DNA from: Halolactibacillus miurensis
GTDB taxonomy: Bacteria; Bacillota; Bacilli; Bacillales; Amphibacillaceae
Length of the DNA: 64,000 bases
Assembly (NCBI RefSeq): GCF_900116255.1
Contig: NZ_FPAI01000002.1
Coordinates: forward strand, 124,001 to 188,000
Direction: 5' to 3'
Positions 43,556 to 51,827 of the stretch are shown piece after piece; positions within the stretch are counted from its first letter, which is position 1, and every line of letters starts with the position of its first letter. Made by a program: the position numbers and the translations under genes. The notes below the pieces were generated by a model. It did not search any database. It was given only the letters and a program-made list of their open reading frames with translations, and was not told the origin of the DNA.

Positions 43556-44166
43556 TAATGGGAATGGTGCAGTATTCTAGTCGATTCTCCGTTTCTGAAG
43601 GCAGGGCTAAAAATCTGCCAAAGGGCACATCGATGAAGTTTCTTGTGTCGGCTTGAGGCGCCCAGCCTTGGGTCGGTGCTGGAAGTTAAGGTTGTAGGGC
43701 GATCCACAATGGCATGTGGGCGTTGACCCTACTTCCGCGGAGGCCCATCTCTGTCGTGCCTTTTTAGCTAAAAAGCATGGCGGAATGGGGTATGAACCTG
43801 TTAAGTGGATCAATTGGGATGCCAACTGACAGCGTAGCCTGCCTTGAGTGATTACCGAGGGGATTACAGCAAATCGTTAACTATTATTTAGGTGGCCACT
43901 AAATAAGGTTGGCCGTCTGTATGAAATTGGTGTTGCAAAAGAGGCTAGGAAACGGTTAAGAGTTGTTGAGGAAAACTCCTAGACTGTTCATAAGACATTT
44001 ATTAGGGATTATAGTGCGCGCTAAGTGGCAATCCAGTCTAGCAAGCGGTGACGTTGTTAAGGTGCAATTAAAGGGGAACCGCCAAGATGGCAACATCTGG
44101 TTTGTACTTGGGAAAACCTACTGGACCTAAGCCGCAGTTTTTACTTAATAAATGACCATTCCATTA
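43556..44166 (+). ncRNA. ole: OLE RNA (ornate, large, extremophilic)
   Basis: A 611-base non-coding gene between ispA and oapA, the location and length known for OLE RNA. The G-rich sequence differs from the A-rich coding neighbours and holds no long frame. The ends pair: TAATG-G-GAATGGT (43556-43568, one bulged G) with ACCATTCCATTA (44155-44166), 12 bp. Internal helices include GTAGGG/CCCTAC (43694-43699, 43727-43732) extended by GGAAG/CTTCC, and a CTTTTTAGCTAAAAAG hairpin near 43760. The 3' part with GGAAAACCTACTGGACC resembles the conserved OLE region. OLE forms a membrane-bound ribonucleoprotein with OapA and other proteins and is linked to growth under cold, alcohol and Mg2+ stress in Halalkalibacterium halodurans; its core function is unknown. 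Confidence 0.93.
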
Positions 44167-44196
44167 CATAATTTTTATGAGTGAGGTAGGATTTAC

Positions 44197-44778
44197 ATGG
44201 CGAAGTCATCATCGCAACTTAAAAAATCGTTAAAATTTAGTATAAGTATTGCCGTTATCACCTTTGTGTTAGCGGCAATTTTTTCAGTTATTTCATCATC
44301 TGTTTTAGGTGGTGTAGGGTGGGTTATTGGCATTTTCATTGTCTTTTCGATTGTGTTACTTGGGGTGTTATTTGATACACTCGGGGTTGCGTCGACAGCT
44401 GCGATTGAAACGCCCTTTCATGCGATGGCCGCAGAAAAGGTGTATGGAGCAAAAGAAGCGGTATTAATCGTGAGGAATGCGGACCGTTTTGCAAGTTTTT
44501 GTAATGACGTTGTCGGTGATATTTCCGGTGTCATTAGTGGAACGGCATCAGCGATTGTTGTGTTACAATTAGCTCGGCTCTTTGGGTATGGTGAAGGTAG
44601 TCTGATCCAAATCACGATCAATGTTTTTATGACCAGTGTCGTTGCTGCTTTAACGGTCGGAGGAAAAGCCATTGGTAAATCAGTTGCCATTACCTTTGCG
44701 ACGAACATTATTTTAGTGGCAGGGAAAGTATTGGCCTTTATGGACCATCGCTTTAAGATAAAATTAATTAAGAAATAA
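44197..44778 (+). CDS. oapA: OLE-associated membrane protein OapA
   Basis: A 193-residue membrane protein that starts 30 bases after the OLE RNA. Hydrophobic helices lie near residues 14-36, 41-60, 106-125, 138-158 and 164-182. The first pair is followed by FDTLGVASTAAIETPFHAMA and AKEAVLIVRNADRFASFCNDV, a conserved loop. This topology recalls the DUF21 (CorB/CNNM) membrane domain, though the cytoplasmic CBS domains are absent. OapA is known to bind OLE RNA and hold it at the membrane. GAGGTAGG precedes ATG 44197. Confidence 0.9.
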   Translation: MAKSSSQLKKSLKFSISIAVITFVLAAIFSVISSSVLGGVGWVIGIFIVFSIVLLGVLFDTLGVASTAAIETPFHAMAAEKVYGAKEAVLIVRNADRFASFCNDVVGDISGVISGTASAIVVLQLARLFGYGEGSLIQITINVFMTSVVAALTVGGKAIGKSVAITFATNIILVAGKVLAFMDHRFKIKLIKK

Positions 44779-44809
44779 GTGTGAGAGATCATAGAAAAGG
44801 AACGATGTT

Positions 44810-45631
44810 ATGAAAGCTAAGAAAGTACGTTTAGATGTGTTACTCGTAGAAAGAGGACTATGTGAAACGAGAGAAAAGGCTAAACGAACGGTAATGGCTG
44901 GCTTGGTTTACTCGGAGACAGAACGTTTAGACAAACCGGGAGTCAAAGTAAGTGAAGATATTCCACTTGCTGTAAAAGGTCAAGTGATGCCATATGTTGG
45001 ACGTGGAGGATTAAAGTTAGAGAAAGCGTTAACTTACTTTGATATTGATTTAACGAATCGGATCATGCTTGATATCGGGTCATCGACGGGTGGTTTTACC
45101 GATTGTGCCTTAATGAATGGGGCAAAATTAAGTTATGCTTTAGATGTCGGCTATAATCAACTCGCGTGGAAGTTACGAAATGATCCTCGTGTTGTTGTCA
45201 TGGAACGAACGAATTTCCGTCATGCGACACCGGATTTATTCAAAGAAGGCTTACCAGATTTTGCGACAATTGATGTGTCATTTATTTCGTTAAAATTGAT
45301 TATCCCGCCGCTTAAAGATATTTTATTAATGCAAGGTGAAGCTGTCGTCTTAATAAAACCGCAATTTGAAGCAGGTAAACATCAAGTGGGTAAAAAAGGC
45401 ATTGTTAGAGACGCTTCGGTTCATCAGGATGTGTTAGAAAGAACGCTTCTTTTTATGATGGCTGAAGGTTTTACTGTTTGCGACCTTACTTTCTCACCTA
45501 TTACAGGTGGCGATGGTAATATTGAATTTTTAGCGCATATTAAAAGGACAGCAACAAATGAAACAACCCTTGAGGTACATGAGTTGATTGAACAGACAGT
45601 AAAAGCTGCTCATCAATCCCTTACACATTAG
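44810..45631 (+). CDS. tlyA: TlyA-family rRNA (cytidine-2'-O)-methyltransferase
   Basis: A 273-residue protein with an N-terminal S4 RNA-binding domain ([20 protein letters not shown]) and an FtsJ-like methyltransferase domain ([16 protein letters not shown], then [10 protein letters not shown]). Mycobacterial TlyA methylates 16S and 23S rRNA; the Bacillus orthologue YqxC is less well studied. It lies 31 bases after oapA, where dxs would separate them in relatives, and before ahrC-recN. Confidence 0.93.
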   Translation: MKAKKVRLDVLLVERGLCETREKAKRTVMAGLVYSETERLDKPGVKVSEDIPLAVKGQVMPYVGRGGLKLEKALTYFDIDLTNRIMLDIGSSTGGFTDCALMNGAKLSYALDVGYNQLAWKLRNDPRVVVMERTNFRHATPDLFKEGLPDFATIDVSFISLKLIIPPLKDILLMQGEAVVLIKPQFEAGKHQVGKKGIVRDASVHQDVLERTLLFMMAEGFTVCDLTFSPITGGDGNIEFLAHIKRTATNETTLEVHELIEQTVKAAHQSLTH

Positions 45632-45650
45632 TGAGAAAGGTCGGAGAGCC

Positions 45651-46100
45651 ATGAATAAAGGACAACGTCATATTAAAATTAGAGAATACATTACAAATCA
45701 TGAGATTGAAACACAAGATGAACTGGTTGATGCTTTGCGAGAAGAAGGTTATCCGGTAACCCAAGCAACGATTTCGCGTGACATTAAAGAATTGCACTTA
45801 GTTAAAGTGCCAACATCAGAAGGACATTATAAATATAGCTTACCAGCGGATCAACGCTTTAATCCTTTAGAAAAGTTAAAACGCCTTATGCGTGATGCAT
45901 TTGTAAGGATAGATAAAGCGACGCATTTTCTCGTAATAAAAACATTGCCAGGTAATGCGAATGCGCTTGGTGCGCTAATAGATAACCTCGATTGGCCGGA
46001 AGTACTAGGGTCGATTTGTGGCGATGATACGATTCTCGTTATTTGCCGGGATGTTGACGTGACGGATGAAATAGAACAACGTTTTTTAGCGATGTTGTAA
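45651..46100 (+). CDS. ahrC: Arginine repressor AhrC/ArgR
   Basis: Arginine-dependent hexameric regulator of arginine synthesis and breakdown. The 149 residues have the winged-helix N-domain with [19 protein letters not shown] and the C-terminal arginine-binding domain with [23 protein letters not shown] and GDDTILVI. It follows tlyA by 19 bases and precedes recN, the standard order. Confidence 0.96.
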   Translation: MNKGQRHIKIREYITNHEIETQDELVDALREEGYPVTQATISRDIKELHLVKVPTSEGHYKYSLPADQRFNPLEKLKRLMRDAFVRIDKATHFLVIKTLPGNANALGALIDNLDWPEVLGSICGDDTILVICRDVDVTDEIEQRFLAML

Positions 46101-46124
46101 ACATGGAGTTGGGAGTGATTCAGA

Positions 46125-47855
46125 TTGCTGAGGGAATTATCGATTAAAGATTTTGCGATTATTGATCAATTACAGATCCCATTTAAAGAAGGATTAACGG
46201 TCTTAACAGGAGAAACCGGTGCAGGTAAATCCATTATTATTGATGCGATTCAATTATTAGCCGGTGGCAGAGGCTCGGTTGAATTTGTCAGACATGGCGC
46301 AAAAAAAGCTTCGTTAGAAGGGTTATTTACGATTGACAATCTAAAGCACCCCGTCTATAAAATTGCTGAAAGCTATGGCGTTGAAATTGATGAAGAGATG
46401 ATCATTCTTCACCGAACGATTTCACATTCAGGTAAAAGTATTTGTCGCGTGAATGGATCACTTGTCACACTAGCGATTTTAAAAGAATTTGGCCGGGTTT
46501 TAATTGATATTCATACGCAACACGAAACTCAATCGTTGATGAATCAAGAGCTGCATATTGACTTACTAGATTTGTTTGACCAAGAAGGTATTGGTCAAGC
46601 GTTATTGGAATATCAAGATATGTACCGTCAGTGGAAGATAATAAAAGATCGCTTAATGCACTTACAGACGAATGAACAACAGATCATTCAGCGGTTAGAT
46701 TTATTAACCTTCCAATTAAATGAACTGCAACAAGCTGAACTTGTGCCTGATGAAGACGTTGAGTTAAATGAAGAGCGAGAAAAACTGAGTCATGCTGAAA
46801 AAATATATGCGGGTGTGACAGAAGCTTATAAAGCGCTGTCAACTGAGCAACGAGCGAATGATTGGCTGGCGATGGCGCAGACATCACTATTAGATGCAAG
46901 TGAATTTGATACTGGCTTAGCAGAGGTTAAAAACACCTACATGGAAGCTTTTTATATGATTGAAGATGTGACCTACCAATTACGTGATTACTTAGATCAA
47001 TTTGAATTCAATCCTGAGCGGTTAAATTTTATTGAGGCACGTTTAAATGAGTTGCACCGTCTCATGCGCAAATACGGGACAAGCGTGAATGACATGTTAG
47101 AGTATCAAGCGAAAATTAGCGATGAGATTGATCAACTAGAAGACCGTGACGGTTCGCTTACCCGACTGAAAAAAGAAGTCGAAGATAAAGTGCGTGATGC
47201 GGCACTTGAAGCAGAACATTTACATGATTTACGTATAAAAGCAAAAGAAGCATTAGAAATAGCGATCAGACAAGAATTAGCTGACCTTTATCTTGAAAAA
47301 GCCGATTTTCAAGTAGAAATCACGAAAAAACAAGACTTAAGTCAATTAAGAGAGGACTACATTGATCAAGTAAAAATAGCGCCAAATGGCAATGATCATG
47401 TTCAGTTTTTACTGTCAACAAATCCTGGTGAACCGATAAAACCGTTAAATAAAGTCGCCTCTGGTGGCGAATTATCTCGAATTATGTTAGCATTAAAGAA
47501 AATTTTCGCAAAACATCAAGGTATGACTAGTGTGATTTTTGATGAAGTGGATACAGGTGTAAGCGGACGTGTCGCTCAGGCCATTGCCGAAAAAATCGGC
47601 TCGATTGCTGACGGTTCACAAGTGCTCTGTATTACGCACTTACCTCAAGTCGCCGCAATGGCAGATACACACATATTAATTGAAAAACAACAAACAGATC
47701 ATCACACGTATACAACAGTAACTGAATTAGCTCTCGAGCAACGAACCGATGAATTGGCTCGGATGATGACAGGGAAAGAAATTACTGATACGTCACGCGC
47801 GCATGCGCTATCACTTATCGATTATGCCACTGATTATAAGAAACAACGCGACTAA
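46125..47855 (+). CDS. recN: DNA repair protein RecN
   Basis: SMC-like ATPase acting early in double-strand break repair. The 576 residues show Walker A GETGAGKSIIID (near residue 30), a long central coiled coil, the ABC signature ASGGELSRIMLALK and Walker B VIFDEVDTGVSG. TTG 46125 is the start, after GGGAGTG. It ends the nusB-recN run with a terminator. Confidence 0.96.
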   Translation: MLRELSIKDFAIIDQLQIPFKEGLTVLTGETGAGKSIIIDAIQLLAGGRGSVEFVRHGAKKASLEGLFTIDNLKHPVYKIAESYGVEIDEEMIILHRTISHSGKSICRVNGSLVTLAILKEFGRVLIDIHTQHETQSLMNQELHIDLLDLFDQEGIGQALLEYQDMYRQWKIIKDRLMHLQTNEQQIIQRLDLLTFQLNELQQAELVPDEDVELNEEREKLSHAEKIYAGVTEAYKALSTEQRANDWLAMAQTSLLDASEFDTGLAEVKNTYMEAFYMIEDVTYQLRDYLDQFEFNPERLNFIEARLNELHRLMRKYGTSVNDMLEYQAKISDEIDQLEDRDGSLTRLKKEVEDKVRDAALEAEHLHDLRIKAKEALEIAIRQELADLYLEKADFQVEITKKQDLSQLREDYIDQVKIAPNGNDHVQFLLSTNPGEPIKPLNKVASGGELSRIMLALKKIFAKHQGMTSVIFDEVDTGVSGRVAQAIAEKIGSIADGSQVLCITHLPQVAAMADTHILIEKQQTDHHTYTTVTELALEQRTDELARMMTGKEITDTSRAHALSLIDYATDYKKQRD

Positions 47856-47856
47856 G

Positions 47857-47892
47857 CCTTATCACTCTAGTGGTAAGGTTTTTTTTTTTTAA
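47857..47892 (+). terminator. Terminator after recN
   Basis: Stem CCTTATCAC (47857-47865) with GTGGTAAGG (47870-47878), a 4-base loop and about 13 T. Confidence 0.88.
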
Positions 47893-48070
47893 TGAAGGAT
47901 GATGCACGAAAAAGCAGTATCCATCATGCCTGTAACGTTATTGTCTTCGACATATCTACGCTATTCTCATCTCTCTTAGTAATTCCTGCTAGCTTTACTT
48001 AACATTACAATGAGTACAACACGTCATTTTGACGTAAGCTAGTCGTATCAAATTGAAAGGAGAGGATGAC

Positions 48071-49234
48071 ATGATCAAACGTTTAAATTTAGCACTCTTT
48101 GTTTTTTTAACGGTGCTAACCATGGTGTTTCCAATGGCTTTAACGATTCATGCGGAAAGTCTGCCACGGTCCCAATTAAGTCAAAAAAATGAAAAGGAGG
48201 CAGGAACATTTACGGTTGTTGATGTGACTTTAGCTCAAAATGATGTACCGGCATTAACAACCAAGGTGAGACAAATAAGCCAACAACTTATTCCTTCAGG
48301 ACAATCGATTGGCATGCAAATTGAAGGCAGTGGGGTAGTTATTGTTGGATTTGAAGAATTATCCTACAATAACGAAAAAGTCTCACCAGCAAAAGACGCT
48401 GGTTGTGAAGTTGGTGATATTATTGTATCCATCAACGGAACAGATATACGAAAAATGTCTGATGTCACGACATCTTTAAAAGCGTTACCTGAAGAAAAAG
48501 ACTTAACAATGGAATTATTAAGAAAAGGAGAAAAAATCGCGATTCATTTAACACCCATCCAAGATGATCAAGATGTATCACGACTGGGTCTGTTAATCCA
48601 AGACCAGTTATCAGGTGTTGGTACACTGACGTATATTGATCCTGAAACAAAGAGTTATGGTGGTTTAGGTCATAATATTTATCCGTTAGATCAACAAACA
48701 GAGAATGTGGAGGAAGGTTTGATTTTTTACTCATTTGTTGATCGGATAAATAAAAGTGCCAAAAATGAACCAGGAGAAAAAGAAGCGCATTTTTTGGCTG
48801 AAAAAGGTGTATTAGGTGCCATTCGTCAACACTCAGTGTTTGGTATATTTGGTGAATTAACCGAAGTCAATGGTGCCATTCTCGGGTTAGATCCCATACC
48901 TGTCGCTAAACCGAGTGAGGTTGAAGTTGGACCAGCTGAATTTCTCACGGTTATTTCAGGTGAGAAAATCGAACGCTTTACGTGTGAAGTGATTGATGTG
49001 TCCGAACAAACGACACCAGCGATTAAAAGTTTTATTATTAAGTTGACCGATGAACGCCTGATTGAAAAAACAGGCGGAATTGTGCAAGGGATGAGTGGTA
49101 GTCCGATTATTCAAAATGGAAAGCTGATTGGTGCAGTGACGCATGTGTTTGTCAACGATCCACTAAAAGGATATGGCGTCCATTTAGAATGGATGTTAAG
49201 TGTCCAACAACAACATCAAGAAGAAGCAGCATAA
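48071..49234 (+). CDS. spoIVB: SpoIVB serine peptidase
   Basis: Forespore protease that crosses the inner forespore membrane and triggers pro-sigma-K processing by cleaving SpoIVFA. The 387 residues have a signal/anchor (residues 4-25), a PDZ domain (about residues 90-170, with SPAKDAGCEVGDIIVSINGT) and an S55 peptidase domain with GGLGHNIY (catalytic His near residue 200) and GMSGSP (catalytic Ser, residues 341-346). AAGGAGAGG before ATG 48071 sets the start. It precedes spo0A as in all Bacillus. Confidence 0.95.
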   Translation: MIKRLNLALFVFLTVLTMVFPMALTIHAESLPRSQLSQKNEKEAGTFTVVDVTLAQNDVPALTTKVRQISQQLIPSGQSIGMQIEGSGVVIVGFEELSYNNEKVSPAKDAGCEVGDIIVSINGTDIRKMSDVTTSLKALPEEKDLTMELLRKGEKIAIHLTPIQDDQDVSRLGLLIQDQLSGVGTLTYIDPETKSYGGLGHNIYPLDQQTENVEEGLIFYSFVDRINKSAKNEPGEKEAHFLAEKGVLGAIRQHSVFGIFGELTEVNGAILGLDPIPVAKPSEVEVGPAEFLTVISGEKIERFTCEVIDVSEQTTPAIKSFIIKLTDERLIEKTGGIVQGMSGSPIIQNGKLIGAVTHVFVNDPLKGYGVHLEWMLSVQQQHQEEAA

Positions 49235-49237
49235 TAG

Positions 49238-49270
49238 AAATAGACAAGCCACATGGCTTGTCTATTTTTG
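49238..49270 (+). terminator. Terminator after spoIVB
   Basis: Stem AAATAGACAAGCC (49238-49250) with its complement at 49255-49267, an ACAT loop and T residues. The T tract leads into a 0A box. Confidence 0.87.
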
Positions 49271-49345
49271 TCGAATAGTTACTTCTTTTAGCAAGTTTTA
49301 GGAAGTTTATTAAAAGATGCAGGAATTTCATTCGCGATGTCGAAA
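49268..49345 (+). promoter_or_regulatory. Sigma-H-like promoter and Spo0A boxes before spo0A
   Basis: TTGTCGAA occurs at 49268-49275, and TGTCGAA at 49338-49344; both match the 0A box. GCAGGAATT (49319-49327) fits the sigma-H -35 (RnAGGAwWW), and after 11 bases GTCGAAA (49339-49345) fits RnnGAAT with one mismatch, so the second 0A box covers the -10 region. This resembles the sporulation promoter Ps of B. subtilis spo0A. Confidence 0.65.
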
Positions 49346-49384
49346 TTAACATGTGGTTTACATCGTAAAAAGGAGGAAAAAGTG

Positions 49385-50164
49385 ATGAAACAAACAGAAG
49401 TGGTGTTTATTGATGATAATCTGGCTTTAACAGAGATGCTTGAAGAATATTTCTCTGAAAGACAAGGTTATGATGTGTTAGGCGTTGCCAATAATGGTGA
49501 AGAAGGTGTCCAGCTAGTCAAAGACATGGAACCAGATGTCGTGTTATTAGATATTATTATGCCACAAATGGACGGTATTAGTGTGCTGGAAGCGATTCAA
49601 TCGATGCGCTTGAAGAAGAAGCCACAGGTCATTATGTTGACGGCATTTGGTCAAGAAGATGTGATGAAGCGAGCGAGTGAATTAGGCGCGAGTTATTTTA
49701 TCCTTAAGCCGTTTGACTTTGAGCAGTTAGAGCATAAAATTCAAGCGGTTCAAGGTTTTAATGAAATGAAACGCAATACAAGCAAATTACCAGACCATAA
49801 CCGTAAAACATTTGATTTAGAAGCAAGTATTACCAATATTATTCATGAAGTCGGTGTTCCAGCTCATATTAAAGGTTATATGTATTTACGTGAAGCCATT
49901 ACGATGATTTTTCATGATATCGAATTACTAGGCTCCATTACGAAAATTTTGTATCCGGATATCGCCAAAAAATTTAATACAACACCTTCGCGAGTGGAAC
50001 GTGCGATTAGACACGCGATTGAAGTGGCTTGGGCAAGGGGGAATATCGATTCAATCACAGATTTATTCGGTTATACCGTTCATGCGAATAAGGCGAAACC
50101 GACCAATTCTGAATTTATTGCGATGGTCGCGGATCATTTGCGTTTAAAATATAAAGCTAGTTAG
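49385..50164 (+). CDS. spo0A: Sporulation master regulator Spo0A
   Basis: Response regulator at the end of the phosphorelay, controlling entry into sporulation. The 259 residues have a receiver domain with the acidic pair D10-D11, the phosphoacceptor D56 (LLDIIMP) and conserved T/K (MLTAFGQ, FILKPF). After a short linker the DNA-binding domain follows, with [21 protein letters not shown] and the recognition helix [15 protein letters not shown]. The frame extends to 49337, but AAGGAGG and homology support ATG 49385 (GTG 49382 is also possible). Confidence 0.97.
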   Translation: MKQTEVVFIDDNLALTEMLEEYFSERQGYDVLGVANNGEEGVQLVKDMEPDVVLLDIIMPQMDGISVLEAIQSMRLKKKPQVIMLTAFGQEDVMKRASELGASYFILKPFDFEQLEHKIQAVQGFNEMKRNTSKLPDHNRKTFDLEASITNIIHEVGVPAHIKGYMYLREAITMIFHDIELLGSITKILYPDIAKKFNTTPSRVERAIRHAIEVAWARGNIDSITDLFGYTVHANKAKPTNSEFIAMVADHLRLKYKAS

Positions 50165-50273
50165 TCGGGTGCTACATAAAAAAATTCAAATAATCTGAAT
50201 TTTACTATAACAATTTCTGCGCATATATGATAATATTTATACTATTATAAAGATTATTGGAGATGTTAAAGAG

Positions 50274-51626
50274 ATGAAAGTAGCAAAATTCGGGGGAAGT
50301 TCAGTCGCAAATGCTGAGCAATTAAAAAAAGTAGCCAATATTATTCAAGCAGATGACGATCGACGTATCATTGTCGTCTCTGCGCCGGGAAAAAGAAATA
50401 GTGATGATATGAAAGTCACTGATTTACTCATTGAACTAGGGGAGGCGTATCGTCTCGGTCAATCACATGAGGCGCCACTTCAAAATGTATTAGATCGTTT
50501 TGATGCCATTTTAGAAGAACTACAGCTATCGAAAGTTGTGTTAGCGGATATTCAGTCGCAAGTAGAAAAAATCTTTAACGATGGTAATGATCTTGCTTCA
50601 AAACTCGATGCCATTAAAGCCATTGGAGAAGACTCGCTTGCTAAAATATTAAGCGAATACTTACAATCATTAGGTATTCACGCTCGTTATGTTAATCCAA
50701 AAGAAGCGGGTCTCATTTTAAGTGATCAACCTGGTAGTGCTCAAATCCTAGATGAGAGCTTTGAGCTGATTCATCGGTTACGAGACAGTGAAGACATTGC
50801 TGTCATTCCAGGCTTTTTCGGATATACTAAAGAAGGGAAATTAGTCACTTTCTCTCGCGGAGGCAGTGATATAACCGGTTCGATTGTCGCAGCGGGTGTG
50901 AAAGCTGATTTATATGAGAATTTCACCGATGTTGACTCTGTTTATTGTGTGAACCCCCAGATTGTCAATAATCCAAAAGAAATTACGTCGTTGACGTATA
51001 AAGAAATGCGTGAATTATCCTATGCAGGCTTTTCAGTCTTCCATGCCGAAGCACTCATTCCAGCTTTTAAAGAAAAGATTCCTGTCTGTATCAAAAATAC
51101 GAATAACCCAACTGCCAAAGGCACAATGATTGTTAGTGAGAAAAAAGATGTGAATCAAGCCGTTGTTGGTATTGCGAGTGACGCAGGGTTTGTGAGTCTA
51201 TATGTAAGTAAGTATTTAATGAACCGCGAAATTGGTTTTGGCCGACGGTTACTTAATATCTTAGAAGATGAAGGCATTTCATTTGAACATACGCCTTCAG
51301 GAATTGATGATTTATCCGTTATTATTCGAGCGAATCAACTGACAGAAGAAAAAGAAGCGATTGTCATTAACCGAATCAATAAAGAACTAAAACCCGATAC
51401 AGTTTATATTGACCGCGGTCTTGCGCTTATTATGATTGTTGGTGAGGGCATGCATAGCTTTGTAGGAACCGCCGCAAAAGCGACAAAAGCTTTTGAAGAA
51501 GCCCATGTTAATTTAGAGATGATCAATCAAGGATCTTCAGAGGTATCGATGATGTTTGGTATTAAAGAAGAGGGTGTGAATCGCGCGGTTCAATCACTCT
51601 ACAAAGTATTTTTTGAAAACAATTAA
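50274..51626 (+). CDS. Aspartokinase (YclM/ThrD type)
   Basis: Phosphorylates aspartate, the first step to lysine, threonine, methionine and diaminopimelate. The 450-residue monofunctional enzyme starts MKVAKFGGSSVANAEQ and has FSRGGSDITGS, then two ACT domains in the C-terminal part (from about residue 300). The large insert after residue 60 resembles the aspartokinase III class (B. subtilis YclM). The upstream gap is only 109 bases and contains no lysine riboswitch. A terminator follows. Confidence 0.92.
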   Translation: MKVAKFGGSSVANAEQLKKVANIIQADDDRRIIVVSAPGKRNSDDMKVTDLLIELGEAYRLGQSHEAPLQNVLDRFDAILEELQLSKVVLADIQSQVEKIFNDGNDLASKLDAIKAIGEDSLAKILSEYLQSLGIHARYVNPKEAGLILSDQPGSAQILDESFELIHRLRDSEDIAVIPGFFGYTKEGKLVTFSRGGSDITGSIVAAGVKADLYENFTDVDSVYCVNPQIVNNPKEITSLTYKEMRELSYAGFSVFHAEALIPAFKEKIPVCIKNTNNPTAKGTMIVSEKKDVNQAVVGIASDAGFVSLYVSKYLMNREIGFGRRLLNILEDEGISFEHTPSGIDDLSVIIRANQLTEEKEAIVINRINKELKPDTVYIDRGLALIMIVGEGMHSFVGTAAKATKAFEEAHVNLEMINQGSSEVSMMFGIKEEGVNRAVQSLYKVFFENN

Positions 51627-51646
51627 ATGTAAGCTGATGTGAAAGA

Positions 51647-51687
51647 CATCCGTCTGTCCTAATAGGAATAGACGGATGTTTTTTTGC
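51647..51687 (+). terminator. Terminator after the aspartokinase gene
   Basis: Stem ACATCCGTCT (51647-51656) with AGACGGATGT (51671-51680) followed by T. Confidence 0.87.
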
Positions 51688-51750
51688 CGTTAATAGCTTG
51701 AAAAGTGATTGTTATATAACCAGGTACTAATATCTAATTATAATTACATC

Positions 51751-51779
51751 TTGAAAATTATATAATAAAGCGCTATGAT
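51751..51779 (+). promoter_or_regulatory. Promoter of the bkd operon
   Basis: TTGAAA (51751-51756), a 17-base spacer, TATGAT (51774-51779). A second -10-like TATAAT is at 51761-51766. No sigma-54 type -24/-12 element (TGGCAC, TTGCA), as used by B. subtilis bkd, is seen. Confidence 0.55.
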
Positions 51780-51827
51780 GAAACATGTATGAGGTGCTAT
51801 AAATCTTATATTAAAAGGAGTCTTTTT

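Noticed and set aside
43438-43825. Three short frames (one plus, two minus) covering the end of ispA and the 5' part of the OLE RNA
   Set aside because: They have no ribosome site or family resemblance and cross the structured RNA.
44418-44792. A 124-codon minus-strand frame opposite oapA
   Set aside because: Antisense shadow of a membrane protein gene. The plus frame has the better start, context and homology.
50165-50273. Possible lysine riboswitch before the aspartokinase gene
   Set aside because: The gap is only 109 AT-rich bases, too short for the riboswitch, and no conserved core or terminator pair is seen.
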